The translations under genes and the position numbers were made by a program. A stretch of 64,000 bases of DNA from Blepharisma stoltei. Lineage: Eukaryota; Ciliophora; Heterotrichea; Heterotrichida; Blepharismidae. Numbering within the stretch: the stretch's first letter is position 1; each line of letters begins with the position of its first letter. This document shows, piece by piece, positions 1 to 10,627 of the stretch. Location: positions 186,001 through 250,000 of the forward strand of contig CAJZBQ010000043.1 in the NCBI GenBank assembly GCA_914767885.1, read 5' to 3'. The notes under the pieces were generated by a model. That model ran no database searches and was not told where the DNA came from. It worked only from the letters and a program-made list of their open reading frames with translations.

Positions 1-1
1 A

Positions 2-1296
2 CAGTGTCATGGGTTGCCATATGAAAATGTGATTGATATAAAAAAGCTAGGGGCTGACCCAGAAATTTTACTATTAGGAACAGCTTCGATGAAGCCTGGG
101 AAGTACAGAAATGTAAGCTCAACTTGACTAGGCGGATGGGGTGGAAGCCTTTTACTTGACTGTGGAGAAGGCACTTATTCACAACTAATAAGACGCTTCG
201 GAAGCTCAATAAACCAAGTTTTGCTTGATCTTAGCGGAATTTTGATATCCCATTTGCACGCAGACCATCAAATAGGAATTATTAAGCTTCTCCACGAGAG
301 GGCGAAACTTACAAATTCCCCAATCATTGTAGTAGCTCCTTCTAATTTTGAGGTCTACTTAAATGTCTGCAACTTATTAATGGGGCCTTTGCATTATACA
401 TTTCAGCCCGTTGCAGAAACCCAGACAATCCCAGGGCTAAAATTAATCCAAACTGTCGCTGTTATCCATAGAATTGAAGCTTATGGGTTTATTATTGACC
501 ATGAGTCAGGATGAAGAATAGTCTATAGTGGAGATACAAGACCATCAGAAAATCTTGCTACAGCCGGAAATGGCGCCACTTTGCTTATCCATGAAGCTAC
601 ATTTGAAGATGAACTTCAAACTGACGCTGTCGAAAAAATGCATTCTACCTTAAGTGAAGCTTTAAATATTGCCCAGTCTATGAATGCTTGAAAAGTCGTT
701 TTGACGCATTTTTCGCAGAGATATTCAAAAATCCCAAAAACTACACAGGTAGACGCAATTTTGGGGCTGGATTTAATGAAGTTTAAGCTGTCAGATGCAC
801 ATATTGCTATTAAAATATGGATAAATAAAATGGCATTCGGTTCGAGAGAAATTAGCTCTGCTAATTTTCTCTCCCCTATGGAATTTTATTTATGGGGTTA
901 GGTTTTCTTCTAAGAACTTTTGTACAGCAACAGCGGTTTAACTCTGGCAGATAAGCCGAGGCACAGCTTCAAGTGCATAGAGGCTTGAAGTTTTACCTCT
1001 CAGCACACCTGAGGAAATGATCCTTAGGCGGAGCACGTCTAGGAGCTGAGCCAAAGGAGTGAGGCAGCGCAGCCCATCGAAGCTGGAACGCTGGATTTGT
1101 CCCGTGCCCTGGCGAAGCAAAGTCGATCGATCCAGGAGTCCATGGGCCCGATACGTGAATAAATATAGCGGTAGCTCTGGACAAGGCTACCCCGTATGGA
1201 CGTTAAACGTTATACATAATTAAAACTAAGGCTATTGAAAATATGAGTAAGTTATTGAAAATTTTAGATGCATTAGAGGAGAAAAAAGATAGCTAA
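2..1296 (+). CDS. ELAC2: tRNase Z (ELAC2-type), C-terminal part, 5' truncated by the window edge
   Basis: Endonuclease that removes the 3' trailer from precursor tRNAs; the long eukaryotic form works in nucleus and mitochondria. The frame is open from base 2 with no start in view. Visible family signatures are KYRNVSS, DCGEGTYSQLIRRFG, the metal-binding SHLHADH (about 248-268), YSGDTRPSENL, HEATFEDE, HSTLSEA and the late metal ligand in LTHFSQRY (about 703). Three in-frame UGA codons (125, 515, 689) must be Trp. The insertion 808-1232 interrupts the C-terminus; joining the two copies of GCTATT gives HIAIENMSKLLKILDALEE and a TAA at 1294. The next gene ends 13 bp away, tail to tail. Confidence 0.93.
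808..1232 (+). mobile_element. SINE-like insertion, family 1, inside tRNase Z
   Basis: A 425-bp non-coding insertion. It shares its 5' end with the copy at 25147: GGCATTCGGTTCGAGAGAAA, then a stem-loop GAGAGAAATTAGC / GCTAATTTTCTCTC, and a similar body. It is flanked by imperfect duplications (GCTATTAAAATATG at 806, GCTATTGAAAATATG at 1231). The TA inside GCTATT lies in both copies, and joining there restores the reading frame. GGTTCGA resembles a pol III B box, but no A box was identified. Confidence 0.75.
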
Positions 1297-1309
1297 TTTT
1301 TTAATTAAA

Positions 1310-3042
1310 TTAAGGTCGTTGAGTAATAGAGATAGGAATGGATAAGGAGGATGCTTTGCTGTGGAACTTTAAGCCAGGGGTGGAATTTGTAGAAAAATCT
1401 GAAGAATTTTTTTTTGAGAATTTTTTGCTGAGATCAAGTTTGCCTGGAGATAAAGAATACCGGGGCTTGTAAACTGGCTTTAGGTTTGTGAATTTTTCGT
1501 TGAGACGTTCGTGGATTTCAAAGTGAAGCAAGGGTTTTAAACGTTTTTCTAAGTGGATCACTTCTAAACATTTTTCTTCGAATTTGGATTTAAAGTAATT
1601 AATGAGAGATTGGTGGCTTGTTTGGTAATTTCTTGAGTCAAATTCCAAGTATTTTGGGTCTGCAGTGCTTTTTTCAAATAGATCATTTAGCTCTTCTTCT
1701 TTTTCTTTTAATCTTAATTTTAACTGATTTTTCTTATTTTTCAACTTGTCTATTTTTTTCCTTAAATTCTCGATTAATTTTGTGTCGTTTTTCAAAAGAT
1801 TTTTCAAATTGTTTATTTCTAAAATAAGTTTGGGATTTTCATTGAGCTTAATTTTATGCTTTTTTTCTTTGTTTAAAGAAGCTGCGCTCTCACTTGCAAT
1901 AATTTTTTTTAAGTCTAACTCCTCCCTCTGTGAGCACAAAAAAAGGCATTTTGCTCGCTCACGGTGGGGTTAATTTTTTTAAAAAAAATTATATATAGAT
2001 TTTATAGTAAATTTTTTTTTTCAAAATTAAAAAAAAAAACTAATTCGCAAAAATTGGAAAGCAAATTTAATTTAATCTCCGAGATTTATGTTTTAAAATG
2101 CAATTTGTTTTAAATTAAATAGAATTAGTTAGAGATTTCATTTTACTGATTATCGCTTATATATAAAAAATTTTTGTTCACTAACGGAGGGTAGTTTTTT
2201 GGCAAAAAAATAAGGATTTTTCCAATGGTTTTGTTCGCTCACAGAGGTGGGGAGTAAGCATTCTAGATTGCGGATTTGGATTAGGTCGTTTAAGGTTTGG
2301 TTATCAGATTTTAGATTTTCTATAATAATTTACAAAGAATAACTATTTTCTCCTAAAAAATAAACACTCTATTTCTGAAAATATATAATTTGGCTATTTA
2401 CTCCCCTCTACGTGGAAAAATACATATTTTTTGCTCCCTTCATAAGTGAACAAAAATTTTTATGAAAAAATAATTTGATAATTTCTATAATGAGATCTCT
2501 AGCTAATTTCTGTTAATTTTAAACAGCTTGCATTTTAAAACATAAATTTTGTAAATTAAATTATTTTTGAATTTTTTTAAATTTGAAAAAAAAAATTAAC
2601 CCAACATTATGTTTTTGTTCGCTCACTGGGGGGAAGTAGTTAGCTCTATATAACTTAAAAAGTTTATTATTTCAATCGTATCATTTTCATGTCTAAACCT
2701 ATTATTTTCAACAGTTTTTAATTTCGCTTCTGTATACTCAATTCCTTTCTTTAGTTGATTTTCTAAGTCTACATGAAATCTTATATCTTTTTTAAGCTCA
2801 GAAATGGTTTTTTCATAATGATCGATTATATCAAGATTACCTGAGTCCATAGATTTCAATTTGGCATAAATTGACAAATGTTTAGATATTTCTTCTAATA
2901 TTTTCAATGGTGACAAAGTATGAAATTCCGTTAGTTTTTCTTGGTAGCTTTCATAGTCTTGTGATTTATAATAGTCCTTGAGAAATGAAGTGTATACAGA
3001 AGATATCTCAAGCTCTAATTGAGGAATATTAGGATTTTCCAT
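1310..3042 (-). CDS. coiled-coil protein, unknown function, split by two IES blocks
   Basis: Starts at 3042 (MENPNIPQLELEISSVYTS) and ends at 1310. Three coding pieces are visible on the minus strand: 3042-2637, about 2320-2257 (translating as IENLKSDNQTLNDLIQIRNL) and 1915-1310. Removing 1916-2254 joins NLECL to DLKKIIASES in frame. Removing about 2321-2636 joins SYIEL to TIENLKSD in frame. The product is long, charged and predicted coiled coil with a basic Ser-rich tail. No family recognised. Confidence 0.75.
1916..2254. mobile_element. MITE family A IES (339 bp)
   Basis: TA at 1916-1917 and 2255-2256. Left end: motif CTCTGTGAGCACAAAA followed at once by its inverse TTTTGCTCGCTCACGG, a hairpin. 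Right end: two tandem inverse copies near 2176 and 2231 (TTGTTCGCTCACAGAGG). The AT-rich core contains the family words AAAACATAAATTT (inverted) and TAGAGATTTCATT. Removal restores the frame of the surrounding coiled-coil gene. Confidence 0.85.
2321..2636. mobile_element. compound IES: about 78-bp short segment next to a 238-bp MITE A copy
   Basis: The MITE part runs from TA 2399 (TACTCCCCTCTACGTGG) to TA 2637 (GTTCGCTCACTGGGGGGAAG) and carries the family A core. Excising it alone leaves an in-frame stop. Extending the left edge to TA 2321 or 2323 restores the frame (SYIEL-TIENL). So either a second short IES abuts the MITE or the MITE landed inside an older IES near its edge. Confidence 0.65.
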
Positions 3043-3191
3043 TGTGAATAAATAATCAAATGGCTTTAAATTAATTTCTTTATTAATAAATTATTATTGA
3101 GCTTATTTTATCTAGCAATTTCATATAAAATCCCAAGAAAATATTTATTTTCAAAATCATATTAAAGTATACTTATTTACAAGAATACCCC

Positions 3192-3306
3192 ACTAAGGAG
3201 CATTTTTTGGTTGGCCGGGCAATAACTGGCTTGCCAAATTCTTTGGCATGCCATATTTTCTGGCTAACCAAATTTAAAAATGGCGAACTAAAAAATGCTC
3301 CTTAGT
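3192..3306. repeat. 115-bp palindrome, candidate foldback IES
   Basis: Perfect 17-nt outer arms ACTAAGGAGCATTTTTT / AAAAAATGCTCCTTAGT, with weaker inner stems. A TA lies 2 nt inside each end (3194, 3303). It sits upstream of the gene at 3369, so no frame test is possible. Similar foldbacks are at 26117 and 45546. Confidence 0.6.
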
Positions 3307-3368
3307 CGGCGATTCTTGGTAAACAGGTATATTGCTGATTAATTCATATTTATCCCACAAGAATACTG

Positions 3369-3845
3369 ATGTATTATAATCATAAAAAAATGTGCTCGAC
3401 TCTATTAAAAAATTTCGCAATGTTGAGAACAATAAAGTCATGTGAAGACGTTTCAGACGGAGATTTATACAAAACAGAAACAGTAGCAAGCCTTTCTCAT
3501 TCCAGCACCAATGACGACATTTGTCCTTCTCTCTACACTCTAGATAACAAAGAGGATTTTGAATCTTTATGCATAATTAATCTAAAAAATTGCCAAACTC
3601 CAGATTGCTATCGCACAAATCCATTAACCCCAAGTGAAAATTTACATTTATTTACACGATTAGAAGTAAATAAAGAAATAAAAATTCGGGATTTAAATTG
3701 AAAAATAAGGAAGCTTTTACATTATTTAGATGAAGAAATCGAAGCTATTTCTATCAGAGATGAGTGTAGCATAGCGCCTAAGCCTTTAGAACTTGATTCT
3801 CCTTCATCAAATTTTATTAAGCAGCGGAGAAAAGCTAAAAAATAG
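3369..3845 (+). CDS. small hypothetical protein
   Basis: The frame runs from Met at 3369 (further Mets at 3390 and 3420) to TAG at 3843, with a UGA-Trp at 3702. About 158 residues, polar, Ser/Thr-rich middle, basic C-terminus (FIKQRRKAKK). No domain recognised. The true start among the three Mets is uncertain. Confidence 0.55.
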
Positions 3846-3964
3846 CTTTTCTTGTATAATAAATAGAATAAACATTTTTGTTTACATAATTAACCCCCAA
3901 AATTATTAATTTTTCCCTAAATTAAAACTTCATATATTTTCTTTCAAATTGTCGTAATATTAAA

Positions 3965-6900
3965 ATGTCTTTTCCTCAAATGTAAAATTCATATAGGAAA
4001 CCTGACCCAAAATCTCCTGCATCCCACTATGATGAAGAAATCAGCAAAGAAAGCGACGAACATCTATTTGAGAAAAAAGTCTACAGGCAGTCTAGCAACC
4101 GCCCACATAGTGCAAAAGCAGCTGATTTCCAAATTTCTAAAACATCAAATCGTAAAACCGGCCGCCCTATTTCAGCTCATAAGCAGGCTCAAGTTAGCAG
4201 GTTAAGAGGGAAAACCAAGCGAGACTCGGACGTGACCTTTTTGGCAAGGCTAAGACCAAGGGGGATTCCTATGGACAAAGAAAGATTGTATGAAGATAAC
4301 ATGGCGTTGAAACTTAAAATGAATATGATCAATGAAGAAATGGTCAAATTAAGGACAAAGCTGAACCAATATGAGAGGGAAATCATCAAAAGAGACGATT
4401 TAATTGAAGAATTAAGAAACCCAGCAGAAAAAATCCCAGGGCAAAACATAAAACAGACCCATCTCGTCGCGAATTTGAAACAGAGCATAAAAGAGCTGAG
4501 AATGGATTTACAAGCTAAAGATGAAGAAATGGGTCTATGCAAATGATCGTGCAATTTTGAGAGTGTATATTTCATCGAAATTCATTTGGTAAAAAAATTT
4601 TAAATAATATGAAATTTGGTCGAAATTAACAGGGTTTTTTTATGGTCAAACATCTCACTATCAAAAAATTTTAACCAATTTTCAACCAAATGCACAATAT
4701 CACCCTATTAAGGGTGATAAAGTATGTATAAGAAAAGAGAAGTTGGGAAGCAAAAGGTAGCTGAAGCAAGCAAAGATTACGGAATGAATAATCATAGCCC
4801 GTAAGGACCTTTATGCAGCAATCGCTGCTAGATATAATAAATAGATAGAAATACACACTATCAAAAGTACCCAATCATTGCACCTACACCTGAAGAAATA
4901 AACAAATTGAAAAAAAATATAAAATCGACAAGATCAAGCGAAATGGAGATAGAAATCCAAGCTTACATCGATGAATGTACAAGACTAAGGCATCATCTTG
5001 AAGAAGTTATGAGACAACGTGATAGCCCAAGAAGCTCTCAAGGTTTTGCTAACGCAGAAGATAGAAATTATCAGCAAGAAGTGCAAATGAATAATCTCCA
5101 CAATGAAAATCAGCAGCTTACCAAAGTATTGGCAGAGGTACAAGAAGAAGCTTCAAGATGGAAAGAAAAAGCGCTTGAAAATGAAAAAAATAAGAAAAAT
5201 GCAGCTCCGAAAAAAGGGGAAGCGAATAACTTGAAAAATGAAATACAAAAACTTAAGGCACAACTGGATGCTGGGCAGAAAAATTTAGCTGTAAAAGAAG
5301 CGGATTTAAAAATGATTTCAGAAAAATCGAAAAAAGAAGCCCAGGATCTTGTTAGTAAACTTGAAATGTCAGAAGAAAAAATAAGGGAGCAAAATTTGTT
5401 GATAGAGCAGCTGAGAAATCAGTTGTCTGGGCAAGGAAAAGCAGAGAATTCGAAACAAAATAAGATGGAAGAGTCAAAAGTTCAGCCTAAAAAGAGTATT
5501 CTATTTAAAATTACTAAAATAGTATCATATTTCTTATGAAATATTGAGATTTTTATTATAAATAATGATAAATTGAAAAATCCAAATAAATTTTTGAAAA
5601 AAATCCATTCAATTTTAGCTAAAAAGAAAATTGATATCGAAACATTTTCACGGCTAATTGACAAAAAAATGACCGGAACTATTGATATTGATGACTTTGT
5701 TTCAGAAACAAAAAAAATTGGTAAAAAAATAAAGAAAAAACATGTGGAGCAAGCTTTAAAAGAAATTTCTGACAAAGGAAAAATCCATTTAGGTAAGTTA
5801 ATCCAGTACTATGAAAATTACGAATTTGAGGACAAAAATTCAAGCTCTTCGTCAAGTGATGAAGAAGTAGAAAAACAAAACAACAAAGAAAACCAAAAAC
5901 AAGCTAATCAGCCATTCCCTGATAAAATTGATATTGAAGTCCCAGCCGCATCCCAAGCAGCTCCCCCCAAACAAAAACAAGAAGTAAAACCTCAGCCTAA
6001 AGACTCCAAACCTGTAGAACCAAAAATAAAAACAGTAAAACCAAACCAATTATCTGACACTTTTAAACACATATCTCTCCGTATGCAACTTCATAGACTT
6101 CCCAAGCAAAGCTTGATGCTTGCCCTCTTTGAGTCTCTCCCTAACAAAGAAAAACCAATCACAAAACCTGAATTATCAGTCCTTTTTGAAAGACCTCCTT
6201 TTAGTCTCACCGATAAAGCCGAAATAGACTTAATATCTAGGTTCTTATTAGAACCCGACGACCCAGAAATTTCACAAAGCCAAGCTAATATCTTAAAAAG
6301 CACTCCCAAAGAAATAGTCGCAAAATTAGGGAAAAACCTAGAAGACTGGGACATTTTTACTACAGAGGACGAAGAAGATTACGATAAACAGCTGGCTCTT
6401 GCCATAAACAAAAATAAAGTTACATTAAAAGAAGCTTGCAAACTATATGACGATAAAGAAACCGGCGTGATTAAGCTGAGTCAGTTTAAAGACGCCCTAA
6501 AGCAAGCTGACATACTGTTTCCTTCAAAATTATTTGCTTATATGAGCTTATTGTTTTATTCTCACAATTATGAGCTTGACTCAGTTCCTTATCGGCATTT
6601 TTTGAAAGCATATGGGTCACCAATGGACGGAGAAGAAGAGTATGAAGAAGACGAAGACATTTCTGATGAAGAAAGGGCAAAGGTGGTAAGGCATTATCTG
6701 GGAGTAATGGCACAAATTATGATAAAACTGAAGAAAACAGTAAAAGAAGTATTTAAATTTGATAAAAATGGGCTGATATCCCCAGATAACTTTATTGAAG
6801 GTCTTCAAACCTTAGGAATGAATAATATTGAACAAGACCATGTAGTATTGATATTAGAAGCTTTACAATATGAAGAATCAGAAAACGACGTCTGCATTAG

Positions 6901-7465
6901 TGCAGATGAACTCGAAGAAATTTTAGTTCACTACGGAGTCCCTGCGCTCAGAGATTCAGAAAGAGATCAGTCCAGCAGCAGGCGGTCAAAAACCTCTTCA
7001 GAGTCCTCCACAGGGCATATTAAAAAAGTATCCCTCTTAGAGTCCCCAGAAAACTATGAATACAGTGAAGACTCCCCAGAAAAAGCCAACAAAAACTCAG
7101 TCGGAATCAGTGAAAGCTCCCCATTTGCCAGCTTATCTGGTGCAGAAATAAACAAAAACCCTTCTGGCAAAAGTCTCCCTAAAAATAAAAAAAGTGAAGA
7201 AAATTCCCCAAATTTCAAGCCAAGTGACAAACCAGGTAATAAAATTGGAAAAATTTCGAATTTAGCACAAAATTTAGAAAAGGAAGAGGAAGAAGAATAT
7301 GAGAGCGACTATGCAGAAGATTATGAAGAGCAAGGATCGCAGGACTCAAGTATTGTATATAAGAGTTCTGAAGAAGAAATGGGAGCAAAATCAGCTGGGG
7401 AGGTAAATGAAAGTTATGGGAGTGAATATGAAGAAGAGCAGTCAGGATCGTCTGTAGATGTATAA
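3965..7465 (+). CDS. large coiled-coil protein with EF-hand-like C-terminal half
   Basis: Starts MSFPQ at 3965; a 15-nt intron at 3982-3996 splits the Met codon at residue 6. Order: basic disordered N-terminus (RPISAHKQAQVSRLRGK), coiled coil from about 4260 (MDKERLYEDNMALKLKMNM), an IES at about 4559-4858, more coiled coil (EIEIQAYIDECTRLRHH, the spacing of ciliary coiled-coil proteins), then EF-hand-like segments (KKMTGTIDIDDFV near 5665; DKETGVIKLSQFKDAL near 6450; FDKNGLISPDNFIEGL near 6756) and acidic Ser/Glu-rich linkers. UGA-Trp at 4544 and 5537. Probably a ciliary or basal-body scaffold, by inference only. The segment 5497-5567 is oddly hydrophobic and could hide another short in-frame IES. 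Confidence 0.8.
3982..3996 (+). other. 15-nt spliceosomal intron
   Basis: GTAAAATTCATATAG. Removal joins the start exon MSFPQ to MKPDPKSPASHYDEE in frame. A at position 10, the presumed branch point. Confidence 0.9.
4559..4858. mobile_element. IES of family D type with an internal complete D unit
   Basis: Terminal motif GAGTGTATATTTCATCG at 4561 and its inverse GATAGAAATACACACTA ending at 4860. The left 100 bp (4561-4660) is a diverged inverted copy of the 97-bp IES at 57657. A further palindrome, TATCACCCTATTAAGGGTGATA, lies near 4693. The left boundary has GA where TA is expected. An in-frame joint (FDQKYPIIAPTPEE) requires removing 300 nt. Exact breakpoints are not fixed. Confidence 0.65.
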
Positions 7466-7467
7466 AA

Positions 7468-8227
7468 TTAATAAAATCTCTGAAAATTTAAATCTTCATG
7501 AGGATAGGTTCCGTCAAACGTCTTAAATTGATAGGCGTGGTCATCTATAACCGCTGGCTTTGGCTCCAGACTTTTTTTGCGTGCTATTATTTTATATCTT
7601 CTTTCTCTTGATTTTAGTATACTTTCCCTGTATTTTAAGTGTTTTTGGTAGTCTTTTTCAGGTGAATCACATTTAAAATATTCCCTAAATTTTTTTTTTT
7701 TCGAAAGAATTTGACCCTATTTTTATATCAAATTTCTGGCTATTAAAAACTTGGTAAATTACTCCAAAGCATTTATGTGATTTTAATATAGGACAATATG
7801 GCATTTAGCCATCTTTTTCATAGCTTTTAAAATCCACTGAATTTGTCGCATTTTTTAATCGATGAGATATATGCAAATTTTCTTGTAAAATTTTTACCTG
7901 ATTTCATAGACGATATTGGAAATTTGATGAATTATATTTTTTAGGGGGTTGAGTTCTAGCTGTCGAGCTAGAAATACTTGTAAGATTTCTCAGAATTCTG
8001 ATGTTATCTTCATAAATTCTTTCGTTTTCTAAATAAAAATAACCTCTTGAGGTGAGCACTCTAGCTGAGTTTATATGATTTAGGTGAGGGAAATATTTAG
8101 GGGAAGAACAGTCTATTGACGATTTAAGCTCTTTGATTTCTTTTAATTTTTTGTGATGATGGACCATTGTGTGCTTCCATTCTTTTAAATCGGGCTGAAA
8201 AGTCATTGCCATGCTTTTAGGTTTCAT
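7468..8227 (-). CDS. CFAP97/Hemingway-like protein
   Basis: Starts MKPKSMAMTF at 8227. Residues 20-80 match the CFAP97 pattern: IDCSSPKYFPHLNHIN, then RIYEDNIRILRNL, the family's basic ENxxLL-type helix; a second helix ILQENLHISHRLKNA follows. This family belongs to ciliary axonemes. The frame stops in 7686-7827 unless that stretch is removed, which joins NSVDF to REYFKCDSPEKDYQKHLK. UGA-Trp in RLWNQV. The stop at 7468 is 2 bp from the stop of the convergent gene. Confidence 0.65.
7686..7827. other. IES, 142 bp, AT-rich
   Basis: TA at 7686-7687 and 7828-7829. Contains in-frame stops and a 12-nt T run. Excision restores the CFAP97-like frame. No terminal repeat recognised. Confidence 0.65.
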
Positions 8228-8426
8228 TTTATTATTTTAAGTTTATTTCATTGAGAAATAAATTTAAGTAAAATCTTATCAAATTATGTTAAATAATTTA
8301 AATCGGTAAATATTCTATATTTATATACTATAATAGACTGTTTTAATTATATAATGTCTTAATTTGTGAGTCAAATAAAAATAGTGAATTTGACAATCTT
8401 TTTGTCTTGTTTTAGTCCCTATAAAA

Positions 8427-10506
8427 ATGTCATACTACTGTGGAATTTGCAATAATCTCAATGAAGCGTCTCTAATATGCACAGTTGACAATGAAAAATT
8501 CTGCGAAAAATGCCTTGAATTCCACATGAAAAATGTTCTTAATCTTAATTACTAGAGTTTGGGCAGCCACCGTGTAAGGCCATGTTCCCCTCCTGATCCA
8601 AGCTTGCCACCTGCGAAGGAATTCGCTAAGCCATGCTGCTCCACCTGTCCTCTCAAGTATCTAAGGTGGTTGCATCTACTTAAGTCTCACTCGCTTGGAC
8701 TTGCCTACAGTATGTTCAGCTAGGTTTTTGGTCCAAAAAATAAAAAAAAAATTCTGGCCAGCTTTAGGCTTTGAATGCAACTCCTAGTATCTCGATGGGT
8801 ATCCGCTATAATAGTCTAGTGGTACTTCTGCCACCTCCTCAGACATTGATTGGGCCAGCCTTTCAAATATCATGTCCCTCCCTTCCCAAGAGGCAATGAG
8901 CTAACTCTTAATTGGACTTGGGCTAAGATTCATTACTCGCAAGCATTTTTATATACTTCTGAGCTCAAAAAACCTTCTATTGCATGATTAAATATAGCAT
9001 CTCAGCCCATACATAGCTTCCCTTCAATGCTACTTCAAGCACATATTAAATTATCATAAAAAAATGATCAATTTGACGAGCATAAAATTCAGCCAATTGA
9101 GTTTTATGAAGAAGAAAAACAAAAAGAAGAACAAAGGAGCATTGAAAACTCACAAAAAGTTTCTGAAGCTTTAAGAGACAGAATTCTTAAAGAGCATGGA
9201 CTTCTTGATAGCTACGTAGAAGAAATAAAGAGTTTATTAGTGAAAAAGCGAGATTATTTGCATCAAATAATTGATAACATCATCCAAAAACAAATTGAAG
9301 AGTGCTATGAAGTAAGGGATTCTGCTAGAGTTGAAATGGAATTATTGCTAAAAGAACTATCAGTAGATTATTCACATAATATTGAAGCCTCAGATTTAGT
9401 TGAAAGGTTTCAGACTATTGAAGAGACGCATAATCTAAAATTTTTAGAAATCAGAAATGCAACTCATAATGAAAGCCTTGGGAAAGTTCTGAAACAGGAA
9501 TTGAATTATGCTTTACAGTATTATCCGTATGGAAAACCTATATCTTTGTATTATTTTAAGCCTGTTTCTGACCAATTATCTCTTTATAATGGTGCAAGTA
9601 ACTCTCTTAACAGTATAGAGATCCCTTCACAGGTATTTAAAGATTACCCAGCTTATTGTAAATTGCCTGATGATACTGTTCTTTATTCTGGAGGATGGCA
9701 AAACAACTCTTCATGCTCAGAAGTATTTTTAATTGGCCTATGGAAAAAATTTAATAGCCATTGAAATAATAAATAAAAACAATATAATATAAAATATAAT
9801 ATAAAATGAAAAAAAATAGTAAAAGGCAAAAAATACATAATTTATAATTTGACCCTAGGTTCAGAGAAATCGAAATAAAACCATCATTAAAAACTGCTAG
9901 ACATCAACACTCCATGATCTACTATAATGGAGCCATATATGTTTTTGGTGGCGCCACAGCTACCGGCATCACAAATTCTTCAGAAAAATGAATAATCGGT
10001 GATAGTGAGTGAAAACCAAATGGATTTATGAACAAATCCAAAGCCCAAATGGGCATCTGTGAGCTGAAAGGGATCATATATATATCAGGAGAAAAAGAAA
10101 TCGAAAGCTTTAACCCTGCTACAAATGAATTCAAAGAGCTTCCAATTGTGATGGAAGGACGGTTTTTATCTGTACTTGTACCAAGACAAAATTCTATATT
10201 ATATCTAATCACAATAAATAGCAGGTAGCCATTATCCTATTTATATATATAAATAGAAAAACAGCTAACCAGTATACAATGCAATTAGGTATAATGTTCC
10301 GAGGAGGAGATTTAAGAGAAATTGAAATTGAGCCAAGATTAATCGACTTTATTGTGTCACCGATTAGAAAAACTGAATGATGGTGCCCTACACAGCCAGT
10401 TTGGGTAGGAAGCCAAATATTTCTGTTTACGGATTATAGTAAAACTGTGTATTGCTATGATATGAGGGACAAAAAACTTTACCTTGCAAATAACTTAAGG
10501 CAATAA
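8427..10506 (+). CDS. B-box zinc finger protein with kelch repeats
   Basis: Begins MSYYCGICNNLNEAS at 8427. The zinc-binding pattern C-x2-C...ICTVDNEKFCEKC...H is completed only after removing the insertion at 8539-9060, giving HMKNDQFDEHKIQPIEF, a typical B-box end. A coiled coil (about 9080-9450) and kelch-like beta-propeller repeats follow: TVLYSGGWQNN, ARHQHSMIYYNGAIYVFGG, GICELKGIIYISG. Two short IESs (9757-9855 and about 47 bp near 10219-10272) interrupt the propeller. UGA-Trp is used in EKWIIGDSEWKPNG. Probably a TRIM-like/kelch adaptor; the partner is unknown. Confidence 0.8.
8539..9060. mobile_element. SINE-like insertion (522 bp) in the B-box
   Basis: GC-richer than its flanks and full of stops. 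Flanked by AAAAATGTTC (8529-8538) and AAAAATGATC (9061-9070), a 10-bp duplication with one mismatch. The right copy rebuilds the B-box motif HMKNDQFDEH. Contains a tRNA A-box-like string ATAGTCTAGTGG near 8812 but no convincing B box. The duplication itself has no TA; the nearest TAs (8540, 9057) would also give an in-frame joint, leaving four extra residues. Confidence 0.6.
9757..9855. other. short IES, 99 bp
   Basis: TA at 9757 and 9856. Very AT-rich with repeated ATAATATAAAATAT. Excision joins LWKKFN to RFREIEIKPSLKTARHQHS in frame between two kelch repeats. Confidence 0.6.
10219..10272. other. very short IES (47 bp), two possible registers
   Basis: TAs at 10219/10266 and 10226/10273 both give a 47-bp deletion that restores the kelch frame (LITINNQYTMQLG or LITINSRYTMQLG). 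The ends TAGCAGG and TAGCTG (inverted) favour the first register. Confidence 0.5.
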
Positions 10507-10627
10507 TATGCTGAATTGCAAAGGTAACAGTTTTGAGAGTTAAATAATCAGATATATTTTTATTAGTAATAGAGAACTAATTGGAAGCAAGAAATCGTTT
10601 TAATTTTATATTGGCTATATTTAATAT

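Noticed and set aside
221-514. Short independent frames ending at TGA
   Set aside because: They continue in frame through TGA into conserved family motifs (tRNase Z, aldo-keto reductase, VPS13), so TGA is tryptophan here and the apparent stops are not gene ends.
5497-5567. A further short IES in the EF-hand/coiled-coil gene
   Set aside because: The segment is hydrophobic and TA-bounded removal keeps the frame, but the unspliced frame is also open, so there is no positive evidence.
7820-7905. A 16-nt intron GTAAAAATTTTACAAG in the CFAP97-like gene
   Set aside because: The unspliced frame is open and encodes the expected helix (NQVKILQENLHISHRLK), and length and A position do not match the other introns.
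8800-8830. tRNA gene within the insertion at 8539
   Set aside because: An A-box-like ATAGTCTAGTGG is present, but no acceptor stem, anticodon loop or B box can be assembled.
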